The notes under the pieces: model-generated | What the model saw: only the letters and a program-made list of their open reading frames with translations | What the model was told of the DNA's origin: nothing | The model's database searches: none | Translations under genes and position numbers: made by a program | Origin: Candidatus Onthenecus intestinigallinarum | Lineage (GTDB): Bacteria; Bacillota; Clostridia; Christensenellales; Aristaeellaceae | Length of the DNA: 64,000 bases | Direction of reading: 5' to 3' | NCBI GenBank assembly: GCA_018713325.1 | Contig: DVFJ01000028.1 | Coordinates: 38,167-102,166 of the forward strand | In this document: in pieces, positions 34,247 through 43,050 of the stretch | Layout of the letters: each line of letters begins with the position of its first letter | Numbering within the stretch: the stretch's first letter is position 1

Positions 34247-34310
34247 ACGAGAAGAACCATGAAACTGACATTCGGGCGCAACCACGCCCACTGAAAAGGA
34301 GAGAACGTCC

Positions 34311-34685
34311 ATGAAGTTCTATGTCTGCGCCCACTGCGGCAACATCATCGCCTTCGTGCGCAATACCGGCGTGCCGGTCATGTGCTGCGGCGAAAAGATG
34401 CAGGAGATCGTGCCCAACACCACTGAGGCGGCAACGGAAAAGCACCTGCCCGTGATCCATGCGGACGGACGCGAGGTTCGCGTCTGCGTCGGCTCGACGG
34501 CGCATCCCATGGCGGCCGAGCACCACATCGCCTGGATTGCGCTGCACACCCGCCAGGGAAACCAGCGCAAGGAGCTGCAGCCCGGCGACAAGCCGGAGGC
34601 ATGCTTTAGCCTGTGCGAGGGCGACGAGGTCGTGGCGGCCTACGCATACTGTAACCTGCACGGCCTGTGGAAGACGGAAGCGTAA
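34311..34685 (+). CDS. dfx: Desulfoferrodoxin (superoxide reductase)
   Basis: 124 aa. The desulforedoxin-type centre I has C6, C9, C25 and C26 (CAHC and CC). The second domain carries the histidines (around H45/H50, H65, H71-H72) and the CNLHGLW Cys/His pair that hold the catalytic square-pyramidal iron. It reduces superoxide to hydrogen peroxide without making O2, a defence of anaerobes. A terminator follows. Confidence 0.95.
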   Translation: MKFYVCAHCGNIIAFVRNTGVPVMCCGEKMQEIVPNTTEAATEKHLPVIHADGREVRVCVGSTAHPMAAEHHIAWIALHTRQGNQRKELQPGDKPEACFSLCEGDEVVAAYAYCNLHGLWKTEA

Positions 34686-34700
34686 GCGCAATGTCACCCG

Positions 34701-34732
34701 GCGCCGTCGCCCTGCCGGGCGGCGGCGCTTTT
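34701..34732 (+). terminator. Terminator after desulfoferrodoxin
   Basis: A 12-bp stem with one mismatch (34701-34712 with 34717-34728), TGCC loop and TTTT. Confidence 0.85.
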
Positions 34733-34755
34733 GCGTGCGCAGGCACACGCGCCTC

Positions 34756-34785
34756 TTGCGCCCCCGGCGCGGCGCATGCTATAAT
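34756..34785 (+). promoter_or_regulatory. Promoter of the methyltransferase-trmD operon
   Basis: TTGCGC (34756-34761), 18 bases, TATAAT (34780-34785) with TGC extension. Confidence 0.75.
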
Positions 34786-34812
34786 GAAACGAAACGTGGG
34801 GGAGGGAAGCGC

Positions 34813-36057
34813 ATGCAGGTATGGCGATGCGATTGCGCCCGCGAAGTGCACTTGGGCAGCGGAGCAGGCGGGCTGTTGCTGCAGCGCAGCCTGCCGGAGT
34901 GCGCGGACGAGCTGCTGAGCAGGTTTGGCGGCCAGGTGCAGACGATCTACCTCGACCCGCCCTTCAACACGGGGGAGCGCTTTGCGATGAAGATGCGCGT
35001 GGGCGAGGCGGAATGGCGCAGCTCGCGCGCGCGCCTGACGCTGCCCGCCTATGACGACCGGTGGCCCAGCGAGGCGGCGTATCTGGAGATGATGCGTGGC
35101 GCGCTGACGTTGGCCCATGGCCTGCTGCGTGAGGACGGCACGATCTTCCTGCACATCGACGCGCGCATGCACGCGCATCTGCGCCTGATGATGGACGAGA
35201 TCTTCGGCGCGGAGCATTTCCTCAACGAGATCATCTGGGCGTATCAGACCGGCGGACGGGCGCTGCGGCACTTCTCGCGCAAGCACGACATCATCCTGTT
35301 TTACGCCAAGAGCCGGAAATACTTCTTCAACATCCGCGCGGTGCCCGTGCCGCGCGCGGAAAACCGGTCCAACCACATGCGCCGCTGTGTGGACGCGGAC
35401 GGGCGCACCTACCGCACCATCCGCTCCGGCGGGCGCGAGTACGTCTACTATGACGACGAACCCGCCTATCCCGGCGACGTGTGGGACGACGTGAGCCATC
35501 TTCAGCAAAAGGATCCGCAGCGCACCGGCTATGACACACAAAAGCCCTTCAAGCTGCTGGAGCGAATTGTGCTGTGCGCCTCACGTCCCGGCGACCTGGT
35601 GTGCGACCTGTTCTGCGGCTCGGGTACGACGCTGGACGCCGCCGCCCGCAGCGGCCGCCGCTTCCTGGGCGTGGACCGGAGCCTGGCCGCGCAGACCGTC
35701 TCGCGCAAGCGCCTGCTCGGCTGCAGGATGGAGCTGGAGGCGCCGCCGTCCGATGTTGCGGCGCGCGTGTTTGCATCGATGGCGGTGGGCATCGGCTTTT
35801 ATACCGTGCATCTGGACGGCTACGAGATCGAGCCAGAGCGCGGCCGCTTCGAGGGACTGGACGCCGTGGATCAGTGGTCCGCGGGATTCCTGCGCGGCGA
35901 CGCGTTCCACCCCTACGCCAATGCGGCGCGCAGCAAGCAAAGGCCGCGCCTGCCCGACGCGCTGGAGATCCCCGTGCTCTCGGGCACGCCGTGCCTGGAG
36001 ACGGTCGACGTCTTCGGCCGGCGCGCCTACCACTGCTTCGCCCAACCGGGCCGATAG
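34813..36057 (+). CDS. Orphan DNA adenine/cytosine-N4 methyltransferase (beta class)
   Basis: 414 aa. Catalytic motif IV (YLDPPFNTGE, DPPF at 48-51) comes before the SAM motif I (DLFCGSGTT, 267-272), the beta-class order used by type III and some solitary N6-adenine or N4-cytosine methyltransferases. A target-recognition region lies between. The C-terminal ~120 residues, after a KRLLGCRM helix, match nothing I recognise. No restriction endonuclease is adjacent. It shares an operon with an unknown protein and trmD. The recognition site cannot be read from sequence. Confidence 0.85.
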   Translation: MQVWRCDCAREVHLGSGAGGLLLQRSLPECADELLSRFGGQVQTIYLDPPFNTGERFAMKMRVGEAEWRSSRARLTLPAYDDRWPSEAAYLEMMRGALTLAHGLLREDGTIFLHIDARMHAHLRLMMDEIFGAEHFLNEIIWAYQTGGRALRHFSRKHDIILFYAKSRKYFFNIRAVPVPRAENRSNHMRRCVDADGRTYRTIRSGGREYVYYDDEPAYPGDVWDDVSHLQQKDPQRTGYDTQKPFKLLERIVLCASRPGDLVCDLFCGSGTTLDAAARSGRRFLGVDRSLAAQTVSRKRLLGCRMELEAPPSDVAARVFASMAVGIGFYTVHLDGYEIEPERGRFEGLDAVDQWSAGFLRGDAFHPYANAARSKQRPRLPDALEIPVLSGTPCLETVDVFGRRAYHCFAQPGR

Positions 36058-36066
36058 GAGGGCCTC

Positions 36067-36654
36067 ATGAACAACGGTTATACGCTATACGTCCTTCGGC
36101 TGATCGCCGCGCAGGGCGCGCTGGCGTCGGTCTATACGGACCCGCGCGACCCGGAGGGCTTCTGCGCGGGGTTTGTGGAGTGCGTCAGCAACCGCCACCT
36201 GCTCATGGCGGAGGTCACGCCCTGGGGCAAGCTGGACGGCTGGCGCCTGCGCCGCACGTCGGACGTGCTGCAGGTGCTCTCGGGCGAGGAGTACGAGCAG
36301 CGCCTGGCGATGCTGCTGTCGCACTACCGCCAGCAGCACGTGACGTTCTTCGAATCCCCGCTGGAGGAGGAGGACGACATCCTGCGCCGCGCGCTGCAGC
36401 ACTGCCAGGAAAAGCGATATGTGATCAGCGTGCTCATCGGCGACGAGATGCTCACCGGCCGCGTCAAGGACCTGAACGACCTGCGCGTGACGCTGCAGCT
36501 GATGGACTTCTTCGGCCGGCCCGCCGAGGAGGAGACCGTGCCCCTGCGCGACATCGAGGTGCTCTCCATCGACACGGAGGAGGAGCGCATGTACGAGCTG
36601 CTGGAGCGTCTGGACGCGCAGCGTCCACAGCTCCTGCCCCCGGAGGAAGAATGA
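36067..36654 (+). CDS. Unknown protein with two similar small-beta-barrel-like modules
   Basis: 195 aa, not recognised. Residues ~19-87 and ~119-184 appear to be diverged copies: each has S-V, a G-x-V strand, an L-x-x-E/D strand, a G turn, then LR-x-x-x-V-L and an acidic helix (EEYEQRL, EEERMYELL). The strand pattern suggests Sm/Hfq-like or SH3-like barrels, which often bind RNA. It overlaps trmD by 4 bases (ATGA), where rimM commonly sits, but no RimM or PRC-barrel motif is visible. An RNA-related role is only a guess. Confidence 0.65.
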   Translation: MNNGYTLYVLRLIAAQGALASVYTDPRDPEGFCAGFVECVSNRHLLMAEVTPWGKLDGWRLRRTSDVLQVLSGEEYEQRLAMLLSHYRQQHVTFFESPLEEEDDILRRALQHCQEKRYVISVLIGDEMLTGRVKDLNDLRVTLQLMDFFGRPAEEETVPLRDIEVLSIDTEEERMYELLERLDAQRPQLLPPEEE

Positions 36655-37403
36655 AGATCAAGATCCTGACCATCTTTCCCGAGATGTTTGCGCCCGTATT
36701 GAACGCAAGCATTCTCGGGCGCGCCCAGGACAAGGGGCTGATCGCCTTTGAGGTGATCGACATCCGTCCCTTCTCCCAGCGCAAGCACAAGAATACGGAC
36801 GACGATCCGTTCGGCGGCGGGGCCGGCATGGTCATGATGGCGCAGCCGGTCGTGGATGCGATGCGCCATGCGATGGGCGAGGGCTTTTCGGGAAGGCGCA
36901 TCTACCTGTCGCCGCGCGGGCAGACGCTGACGCAGCGCAAGGCCGAGGAGCTGGCGCGCGAGAAGGAGTTGATCCTGCTGTGCGGCCACTACGAGGGGCT
37001 CGACCAGCGGGCGATCGATCTGTGCGTCGACGAGGAGCTGTCCGTCGGCGACTACGTGCTCACCGGCGGAGAGCTGGCGGCCATGGTCGTGGCCGACGCG
37101 GTGGCCCGGCTGATCCCCGGCGTGCTCGGCTGCGAGGAGAGCGCGCAGACCGAGTCCTTCTCCAGCGGCCTGCTGGAGTATCCGCAGTACACCCGCCCCC
37201 GCGTGTTCGAGGGACTGGAGGTGCCGGCCGTGCTGCTGGAGGGCAACCATGCGCTGATCGAGGACTGGCGCTTTGAGCAGTCGCTGCGCATCACGCTCGC
37301 GCGGCGGCCGGAGCTCGTGCAGGGGCTGGAGATGAGCAAGCGACAGCGCAGGATCTACGACCGCGTGCTGCGGGAATGGACGCAACAGAAGGGGGACGTG
37401 TAA
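36651..37403 (+). CDS. trmD: tRNA (guanine-N1)-methyltransferase TrmD
   Basis: 250 aa. The deep-trefoil-knot SPOUT fold shows in the PFGGGAGMVM loop, GHYEGLDQR and SVGDYVLTGGELA. It methylates G37 next to the anticodon of tRNAs reading CNN codons and so prevents +1 frameshifting. It is usually with rpsP-rimM-rplS; here it is with a DNA methyltransferase and an unknown gene. It is an essential cytoplasmic enzyme. Confidence 0.97.
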   Translation: MKIKILTIFPEMFAPVLNASILGRAQDKGLIAFEVIDIRPFSQRKHKNTDDDPFGGGAGMVMMAQPVVDAMRHAMGEGFSGRRIYLSPRGQTLTQRKAEELAREKELILLCGHYEGLDQRAIDLCVDEELSVGDYVLTGGELAAMVVADAVARLIPGVLGCEESAQTESFSSGLLEYPQYTRPRVFEGLEVPAVLLEGNHALIEDWRFEQSLRITLARRPELVQGLEMSKRQRRIYDRVLREWTQQKGDV

Positions 37404-37406
37404 AAC

Positions 37407-37955
37407 ATGTGGAGTGAGGAAAAGCGCATCCGTGGAATCTTTACCGGCATGTCTGCGGGCTACATCGCGCTGGGCCTGGTGCTGATGCTCTGGCCGCAGG
37501 GCGCGATGAACGTCATCTGCGGCGTGCTGGGCGCGGCGGCGGTCGTGCTGGGCGTGTACAAGCTGTTTCGCTACTTTACGGCGCAGGGCGTCGAGGTGCT
37601 CTTCGTCAACATGTCGGCCGGCGTGGTGCTGCTGCTCGTGGGCCTGGTGCTGCTCATCCGTCCCGAACTGCTGCTCGGGCTGCTGCCGATCCTGCTGGGC
37701 CTGCTGGTCGTGATCGACGGCACGGCGCGTGTGCACACCGCGCTGGAGCTGCGCCGCGTGGGGTATGGCGCGTGGGGGCTGGAGCTGGCGTTTTCGGCGT
37801 TGAGCGTGCTGCTGGGCATCATGCTGATCGCCAACCCGATGTTCTCGCTGAACCTGGCGACGGCCTTCATCGGCGCGGTGCTGTGCGTGGACGGCGTCAT
37901 CAACCTGTGGGATATCTTCTACGTGTCCCGACAGATCCGCAACCTGCGCCGCTGA
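37407..37955 (+). CDS. HdeD/DUF308-like membrane protein
   Basis: 182 aa with six predicted membrane helices in three pairs, the DUF308/HdeD plan (repeated [13 protein letters not shown] and [12 protein letters not shown] turns). The E. coli namesake is an acid-resistance membrane protein, but most family members have no known role. It begins 3 bases after trmD with no close ribosome site, so it may depend on coupling. Confidence 0.8.
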   Translation: MWSEEKRIRGIFTGMSAGYIALGLVLMLWPQGAMNVICGVLGAAAVVLGVYKLFRYFTAQGVEVLFVNMSAGVVLLLVGLVLLIRPELLLGLLPILLGLLVVIDGTARVHTALELRRVGYGAWGLELAFSALSVLLGIMLIANPMFSLNLATAFIGAVLCVDGVINLWDIFYVSRQIRNLRR

Positions 37956-37998
37956 TGGCGCACCGCATGCCCAAGCTGCGCGAAAGGAGCGACGACAG

Positions 37999-39045
37999 AT
38001 GAAGATGTCATTCCGCTGGTATGGCCCGGACGACCCGGTCAAGCTCTGGCAGATCCGCCAGATCCCGGGCATGCGCAGCGTCGTCAGCGCCGTGTATGAC
38101 GTGCGCCCGGGCGAGGTCTGGCCCGAGGAGAGCCTCAGGCGCCTGCAGGACCAGTGCGCGCAGGCGGGCCTGGTGTTCGACGTGGTGGAGAGCATCCCCG
38201 TGCACGAGGATATCAAGCTGGGCCGGCCCACGCGTGACGGATACATCGCGGCCTATCAGGAGAACATCCGGCGTGTGGCAAAGTACGGCGTCCAGTGCGT
38301 GTGCTACAACTTCATGCCGGTCTTCGACTGGACGCGCACGCAGCTGGACCGGGCGGGCGCGGATGGCTCGACGAGCCTGGTCATGTACATGGATCAGCTG
38401 CGCGGGCTGGATCCCCTCAAGGATGGCCTCTCCCTGCCCGGCTGGGACGCCAGCTATGAAAAGAGCGAGCTGCGCGCGCTGTTCGAGGCCTATGTGCAGG
38501 TGGGCGAGGAGGGACTCTGGCGCAACCTCGCGTATTTCCTGCAGGCCGTCGTGCCCGTGGCCGAGGCGAGCGGCGTGAAGATGGCGATTCATCCGGACGA
38601 TCCGCCCTACCCGATCTTCGGCCTGCCGCGCATCGTGACGTGCGAGCGCAACCTGGACCGACTGCTGGGGCTCGTCGACAGCCCGGCCAACGGCCTGACG
38701 CTGTGCACCGGCAGCCTCGGCTGCGCCGCCAGCAACGACGTGCCTGCGATGGTGCGCAAGTACAGCGCCATGGGGCGCATCCACTTCATGCACATCCGCA
38801 ACGTGCTCAACCTGCCCGACGGCAGCTTCGAGGAGCGCGCGCACCTGTCCGCCTGCGGCAGCCTGGACATGTACGAGATCGTCCGCGCGCTGGTCGAGAC
38901 GGGCTTTGACGGCTACGTGCGCCCGGACCATGGGCGCATGATCTGGGGCGAGACGGGAAAGCCCGGTTACGGACTGTACGACCGCGCGCTGGGCGCGGCC
39001 TACCTCAACGGGCTGTTCGAGGCCTGCGAAAAGGCCCGCGGCTGA
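37999..39045 (+). CDS. uxuA: D-mannonate dehydratase
   Basis: 348 aa TIM barrel. It opens [13 protein letters not shown], a UxuA hallmark, and shows the metal/substrate motifs IHPDDPP, LCTGSLG, HMHIRN-type HFMHIRN and RPDHGRM. It dehydrates D-mannonate to 2-keto-3-deoxygluconate in glucuronate catabolism. No other hexuronate gene is present. It precedes a terminator shared with the convergent GH42 gene. Confidence 0.94.
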   Translation: MKMSFRWYGPDDPVKLWQIRQIPGMRSVVSAVYDVRPGEVWPEESLRRLQDQCAQAGLVFDVVESIPVHEDIKLGRPTRDGYIAAYQENIRRVAKYGVQCVCYNFMPVFDWTRTQLDRAGADGSTSLVMYMDQLRGLDPLKDGLSLPGWDASYEKSELRALFEAYVQVGEEGLWRNLAYFLQAVVPVAEASGVKMAIHPDDPPYPIFGLPRIVTCERNLDRLLGLVDSPANGLTLCTGSLGCAASNDVPAMVRKYSAMGRIHFMHIRNVLNLPDGSFEERAHLSACGSLDMYEIVRALVETGFDGYVRPDHGRMIWGETGKPGYGLYDRALGAAYLNGLFEACEKARG

Positions 39046-39070
39046 CCCTAAAGACAAAACGGCACATGAA

Positions 39071-39116
39071 AAGCGGCCTGCGCGCACATCCTGCGTACAG
39101 GCCGCTTGATTTTTGC
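39071..39116 (+). terminator. Terminator between uxuA and the GH42 gene
   Basis: A perfect 10-bp stem (39071-39080 with 39098-39107) with a long 17-nt loop, then GATTTTTG. Confidence 0.75.
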
Positions 39117-39119
39117 CGG

Positions 39120-41123
39120 TCACGCCCGGCTGAGCACGATGCGCACGCCCCAGGGTCCGAGCGTGAGGGACGCATCCTGCGCGACGGGTTCGCCGGTGAG
39201 CGCGTCCACGCCGCCCTCGAGCGCGCGGATGTCCCGCGCATCGTCCGAGTAGTTCAGGTAGAAGCGCGCGCGCCGGCCCTCGCCCTCGAGCGTGCGCACG
39301 CACAGCGGGAAGCGCGGCAGGCCGTCCAGGGAGATGCCCGCGTCGGCCAGCACGCCGGGCAGGAGGGCGTCCAGCGCCTCGTCCGACGTCAGGCAGGCCA
39401 GGTAATAGGCATGGCCATTGCCGCAGGCGTTGCGCGTGAAGGCGGCGTAGCGGCCCCAGTGCGGGTGCTCGTAGCGGCACAGCACCTGCGCGCCCGGAGC
39501 GGGCGTGACCAGCTCCATGAAGCTGCGCACGCGGCGCTGCTCCGCGGGCAGGCCGACGCCGGAGAGCGTGACGCCGCGCGGATACGTGAACTCGCTGTAG
39601 CTCACGCCGAGCGCGTCCGCGAGCAGGTGCGGCTGCCGGTCGGGATAGACCTTGACGTGCTCGTTTGAAAAGGCCGTCTTGAACGTGCACAGCAGCGTGC
39701 CGCCGCCCAGCGCATAGTCGCGCAGGCGGGCGAGCAGCGACTCCGGCGCTGCGTAGAGCGCGGGCACGGCGACCAGGTCGTAGCGGTCCAGGCCGTCCGC
39801 ATCCTCGGGGAAGAGCACGTCCACGGGCACGTTGGCCCGGTAGAACGCGTCGTGCAGGAAGCGGAAGACGCGGTTGTAGTCGCAGGGCTCGTCCGCGCTG
39901 CCGATGGGGAAGCTCTCCACGGCGGTCAGCGCGTCGTTGCTCACGAGGATGGCGCAGCGGCTCTTCACGCGCAGGTCCGCAATCGCCGGCGCAAGGCGGC
40001 GCATCGCCTCGCCAATGCGGCAGGCCTCCCGGTACGGCTCGCCGGGCAGGAAGTCGTGGCTGAGCAGGCCCTTCCAGTAGGTCTCGATGGCGTTGTGGAT
40101 CGAGTGCCAGTGCCAGTACTCGACCATGTACGCGCCGTGCGCCAGGTGGCTCATCGCCTGCAGGAACAGCTGGCCGGGGTACGGCGTCCAGCAGGGGAAG
40201 CCCTGCGCCTGCGTCTCCAGCACGAGGTAGGGCGCGCGCAGCAGCCCGCGCGTGATCGCCCCGCCGAAGGCGATCTCCATGCCGGTCAGGTCGTCCTGCG
40301 AGGGATGGTAGATGTCGCAGCCCGCGACGGTCAGGCACTGCGCGGCCTGCTTGTGATCGACCGCCGGCTGCACGCCGTAGGAGTGATTGCGCCATGCAAA
40401 GTCGAAGTTGTGCGTCAGGAACTGACCGGGCCGGGCATACTCGCGCACGATGGACGCCTGCCAGGCGAGAAACTCCGTCACCAGCTCCCGGCGGAAGCGC
40501 TCGAACGCGCCGCGCAGGCTGGCGTTGATCGTGTTGCGCACGTCCGGGAAGTCATCCCAGTCGTCGACGCGGTTGCTCCAGTAGTCCAGGCCGAACGCCG
40601 CGTTGAGCGCGTCTGTCGTGCCAAACTGCGCCCGGAGCCACGCCACAAAGCGCCGCTGCACGCGCTCGCCGCACACGTCGTAGTGCTTCGTCTCGTTGTC
40701 CAGCTGATAGCCCACGACGGCCGGGTGGCCGCAGACGTGGCCGATCAGCTTGCGGATGACGCGCTCGGCGTAGCGCAGGTAGTCCGGATCGGTGATGTCC
40801 ATGATCTGGCGCGGGCCGTAGCGGCCGGGACCGGCGTGCGTCTCGGCAAGTACGCCCGGGTGTCGCCTGACCATCCAGGCCGGCACGGCGTACGTGGGCG
40901 TGCCGACGATCACGTCGATGCCCGCGCGGCCCATCGCGTCCAGCACGCGGTCGACATGCGAAAAGTCGAACACGCCCGGCTGGGGCTCCAGCGTGCTCCA
41001 GGTGGATTCGGCGATGCGCACGGTGTTGATGCCTGCCTCGCGCATCATGCGCACGTCCTGCTCCAGGCGGTCATAGGGCATGTACTCGTCATAATAGGCG
41101 ACGCCAAAGCGCAATTTCTCCAC
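39120..41123 (-). CDS. Beta-galactosidase, glycoside hydrolase family 42
   Basis: 667 aa. The TIM barrel carries the acid/base E144 (QLDNETKH) and the nucleophile E303 (LVLETQAQ). The trimerisation domain and a C-terminal beta domain follow, the standard GH42 layout and length. There is no signal peptide, so it is cytoplasmic and would cut imported galactosides. GTG 41123 is 8 bases after AAAGGAGG; an upstream in-frame ATG precedes the ribosome site. An extended -10 (TGCTATAAT, 41154-41146) is its likely promoter. Confidence 0.94.
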   Translation of the reverse strand: MEKLRFGVAYYDEYMPYDRLEQDVRMMREAGINTVRIAESTWSTLEPQPGVFDFSHVDRVLDAMGRAGIDVIVGTPTYAVPAWMVRRHPGVLAETHAGPGRYGPRQIMDITDPDYLRYAERVIRKLIGHVCGHPAVVGYQLDNETKHYDVCGERVQRRFVAWLRAQFGTTDALNAAFGLDYWSNRVDDWDDFPDVRNTINASLRGAFERFRRELVTEFLAWQASIVREYARPGQFLTHNFDFAWRNHSYGVQPAVDHKQAAQCLTVAGCDIYHPSQDDLTGMEIAFGGAITRGLLRAPYLVLETQAQGFPCWTPYPGQLFLQAMSHLAHGAYMVEYWHWHSIHNAIETYWKGLLSHDFLPGEPYREACRIGEAMRRLAPAIADLRVKSRCAILVSNDALTAVESFPIGSADEPCDYNRVFRFLHDAFYRANVPVDVLFPEDADGLDRYDLVAVPALYAAPESLLARLRDYALGGGTLLCTFKTAFSNEHVKVYPDRQPHLLADALGVSYSEFTYPRGVTLSGVGLPAEQRRVRSFMELVTPAPGAQVLCRYEHPHWGRYAAFTRNACGNGHAYYLACLTSDEALDALLPGVLADAGISLDGLPRFPLCVRTLEGEGRRARFYLNYSDDARDIRALEGGVDALTGEPVAQDASLTLGPWGVRIVLSRA

Positions 41124-41145
41124 GGTCCATACCTCCTTTGGGTTC

Positions 41146-41154
41146 ATTATAGCA
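41146..41154 (-). promoter_or_regulatory. Extended -10 promoter of the GH42 gene
   Basis: Minus-strand TGCTATAAT with TATAAT at 41151-41146. There is no good -35. Confidence 0.55.
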
Positions 41155-41195
41155 GAAAGCGGAAATATACGATAGAGCGGCGGATGAAAAAGCGG

Positions 41196-41224
41196 TTGAC
41201 AGCGTCCGGAGCGGTTGATAGAAT
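41196..41224 (+). promoter_or_regulatory. Promoter of the IMPase-like gene
   Basis: A perfect TTGACA (41196-41201), 17 bases, TAGAAT (41219-41224). Confidence 0.85.
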
Positions 41225-41267
41225 GGGCTCGAAGGGCCGCAGGGCCCGCGATCGGAGGTTGAGACGG

Positions 41268-42056
41268 ATGGACAAACTGCTGTTGGGCGTGTGCGAGGCC
41301 GCGCGCGCGGCGGGCATGCGCATGCTGAACGCCGGCGAGGTGCGCGTGCGCGAGAAGGAAGGGCACGCCAACTTTGTGACCAATCTGGACGAGGCCGTGC
41401 AGGCGCAGCTCATCGCGGCGCTGACGCCGATGCTGGCGGGCGCGCGCTTCATCGCGGAGGAAAAACAGAACGAGGCCGCGCCGGACGGCTACACCTGGGT
41501 GATCGACCCGATCGACGGCACGCAGAACTTCATCAGCGGCCTGCGCCACAGCGCGGTGTCCGTCGCGCTGCTGCGGGATGGGCGGCCCGTGCTGGGCGCG
41601 GTCTACGATCCCTATGCGGACGAGCTGTTCGCCGCGCGGGCGGGCGGCGGCGCGCGCCTGAACGGGCGGGAGATCCGCGTCAGCGAGCGCGCGTTTGACC
41701 GCGGCGTCATCGCGTTCGGCACGGCGCCGTACAATCTGGAGCTGACCGACCGCAGCTTCGCGGCGGCGAAGGCGGTCTTTCTCGCGTGCTGCGACGTGCG
41801 CCGCTCCGGCAGCGCCGCGCTGGACCTGTGCGGCGTGGCTGCGGGCCGATTTGAGGGCTACTTCGAGCTGCGCCTCTCGCCCTGGGACTACGCCGCGGGC
41901 TCTCTGATTGTGCAGGAGGCGGGCGGGCGCGTGGGCGCGATCGCGCCCGACACGTGGGGCTTTGAGCGGCCCATCGGCGTGCTGGCCGCGCCGCCGCAGG
42001 CCTTTGACGCGCTGAAAGCGGTCGTCGAGGGCGTGAAGGGCGGCGAAACGCCGTGA
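41268..42056 (+). CDS. Inositol monophosphatase-family phosphatase
   Basis: 262 aa. The metal motifs are complete: the Glu of AEEKQNE, DPIDGTQNF (first Asp pair) and SPWDYAAGSL (last Asp). These Mg-dependent enzymes hydrolyse sugar phosphates, inositol phosphate or PAP; the substrate here is unknown. It overlaps the hydrolase gene by 4 bases (GTGA). Confidence 0.92.
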   Translation: MDKLLLGVCEAARAAGMRMLNAGEVRVREKEGHANFVTNLDEAVQAQLIAALTPMLAGARFIAEEKQNEAAPDGYTWVIDPIDGTQNFISGLRHSAVSVALLRDGRPVLGAVYDPYADELFAARAGGGARLNGREIRVSERAFDRGVIAFGTAPYNLELTDRSFAAAKAVFLACCDVRRSGSAALDLCGVAAGRFEGYFELRLSPWDYAAGSLIVQEAGGRVGAIAPDTWGFERPIGVLAAPPQAFDALKAVVEGVKGGETP

Positions 42057-42997
42057 AGATCGCCATCATCGCATTGGCCGTGCTGGCGGTGTTGTGCGTC
42101 GCGGTGGCCGTGCTGCTCTTTGAGCTGATGCTCACGCGCAAGCCGACCACGGAGCCGGGCGAGGACGACGAAAAAAAGGAGTCGAGCGCCTGGCTGACCT
42201 ATCGCCGCCATGCGCTGGTGTGCAAGCGCGCGCTGCTGGAGCGCCCGCACGAGCGCTGGGAAGTGGAGGCCCTTGATGGCCTGAAGCTGCGCGCGTATTA
42301 TTTCCCGGCCGAGAGGCCCGACGGGCGCGTGGCGCTGTGCGTGCACGGGTATCGGAGCACGGGGCTCAACGAGTTCGCGGCGTTTGCGCGGTTCTATCTG
42401 GACCGGGGCGTCGGACTGCTGCTGGTGGATAACCGCGCGCACGGCGAGAGCGACGGGCGCATTGTGGGCTTCGGCTGGCCCGACCGGCTGGACGTGCGCC
42501 GCTGGTGCGAGGAGGCCGTCGCGCGTCTGGGGCCCGCATGCCGCATCCTGCTGCACGGCGTGTCGATGGGCGCGGCGACGGTCATGATGGCCGCGGGCGA
42601 GGAGTTGCCCGCGCAGGTGCGCGGCGTCGTGGCCGACTGTGGCTACACCAGCGCGTGGGACGAATTCTCCACGCAGATCCGCAGGATGTTCCACCTGCCG
42701 GTCTATCCGATCCTGCCCATCGCCAGCGCGATCTGCCGCCTGCGCGGGGGATACGGCTTCAAGCAGTGCAGCGCGCTGCGCCAGGTGGCGCGGGCGAAGG
42801 TGCCGTTCCTGTTCGTCCACGGTGGGGAGGACACGTTCGTGCCTACGGAGATGGTCCATCGCCTGTACGCGGCCTGCCCGACGGACAAGGAGCTGCTCGT
42901 CGTGCCGGGCGCGGCGCATGCGCTGAGCTATCACACCGATCCGGTCTCCTACGAGGCGGCCGTCGTGCGGCTCATGCAGAAGATCGGGATGGCCTGA
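42053..42997 (+). CDS. Membrane-anchored alpha/beta hydrolase
   Basis: 314 aa. An N-terminal membrane anchor (~3-25) precedes an alpha/beta-hydrolase fold with oxyanion HGYRSTG, the nucleophile elbow GVSMGAA, an Asp in GGEDTFVP and a His in GAAHALSY. The exact substrate is unknown (YfhR/BAAT-like group). It is co-translated with the IMPase-like gene. Confidence 0.88.
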   Translation: MKIAIIALAVLAVLCVAVAVLLFELMLTRKPTTEPGEDDEKKESSAWLTYRRHALVCKRALLERPHERWEVEALDGLKLRAYYFPAERPDGRVALCVHGYRSTGLNEFAAFARFYLDRGVGLLLVDNRAHGESDGRIVGFGWPDRLDVRRWCEEAVARLGPACRILLHGVSMGAATVMMAAGEELPAQVRGVVADCGYTSAWDEFSTQIRRMFHLPVYPILPIASAICRLRGGYGFKQCSALRQVARAKVPFLFVHGGEDTFVPTEMVHRLYAACPTDKELLVVPGAAHALSYHTDPVSYEAAVVRLMQKIGMA

Positions 42998-43011
42998 ACC
43001 CAAAAAAGAAG

Positions 43012-43045
43012 GACGCCGGCGGCCCGCAGGGGCTGCCGGCGTCTT
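43012..43045. terminator. Hairpin between convergent hydrolase and sirtuin genes
   Basis: A 9-bp perfect stem (43012-43020 with 43035-43043) that extends by four inner pairs. The flanking T tracts are weak. Confidence 0.65.
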
Positions 43046-43050
43046 GCCGC

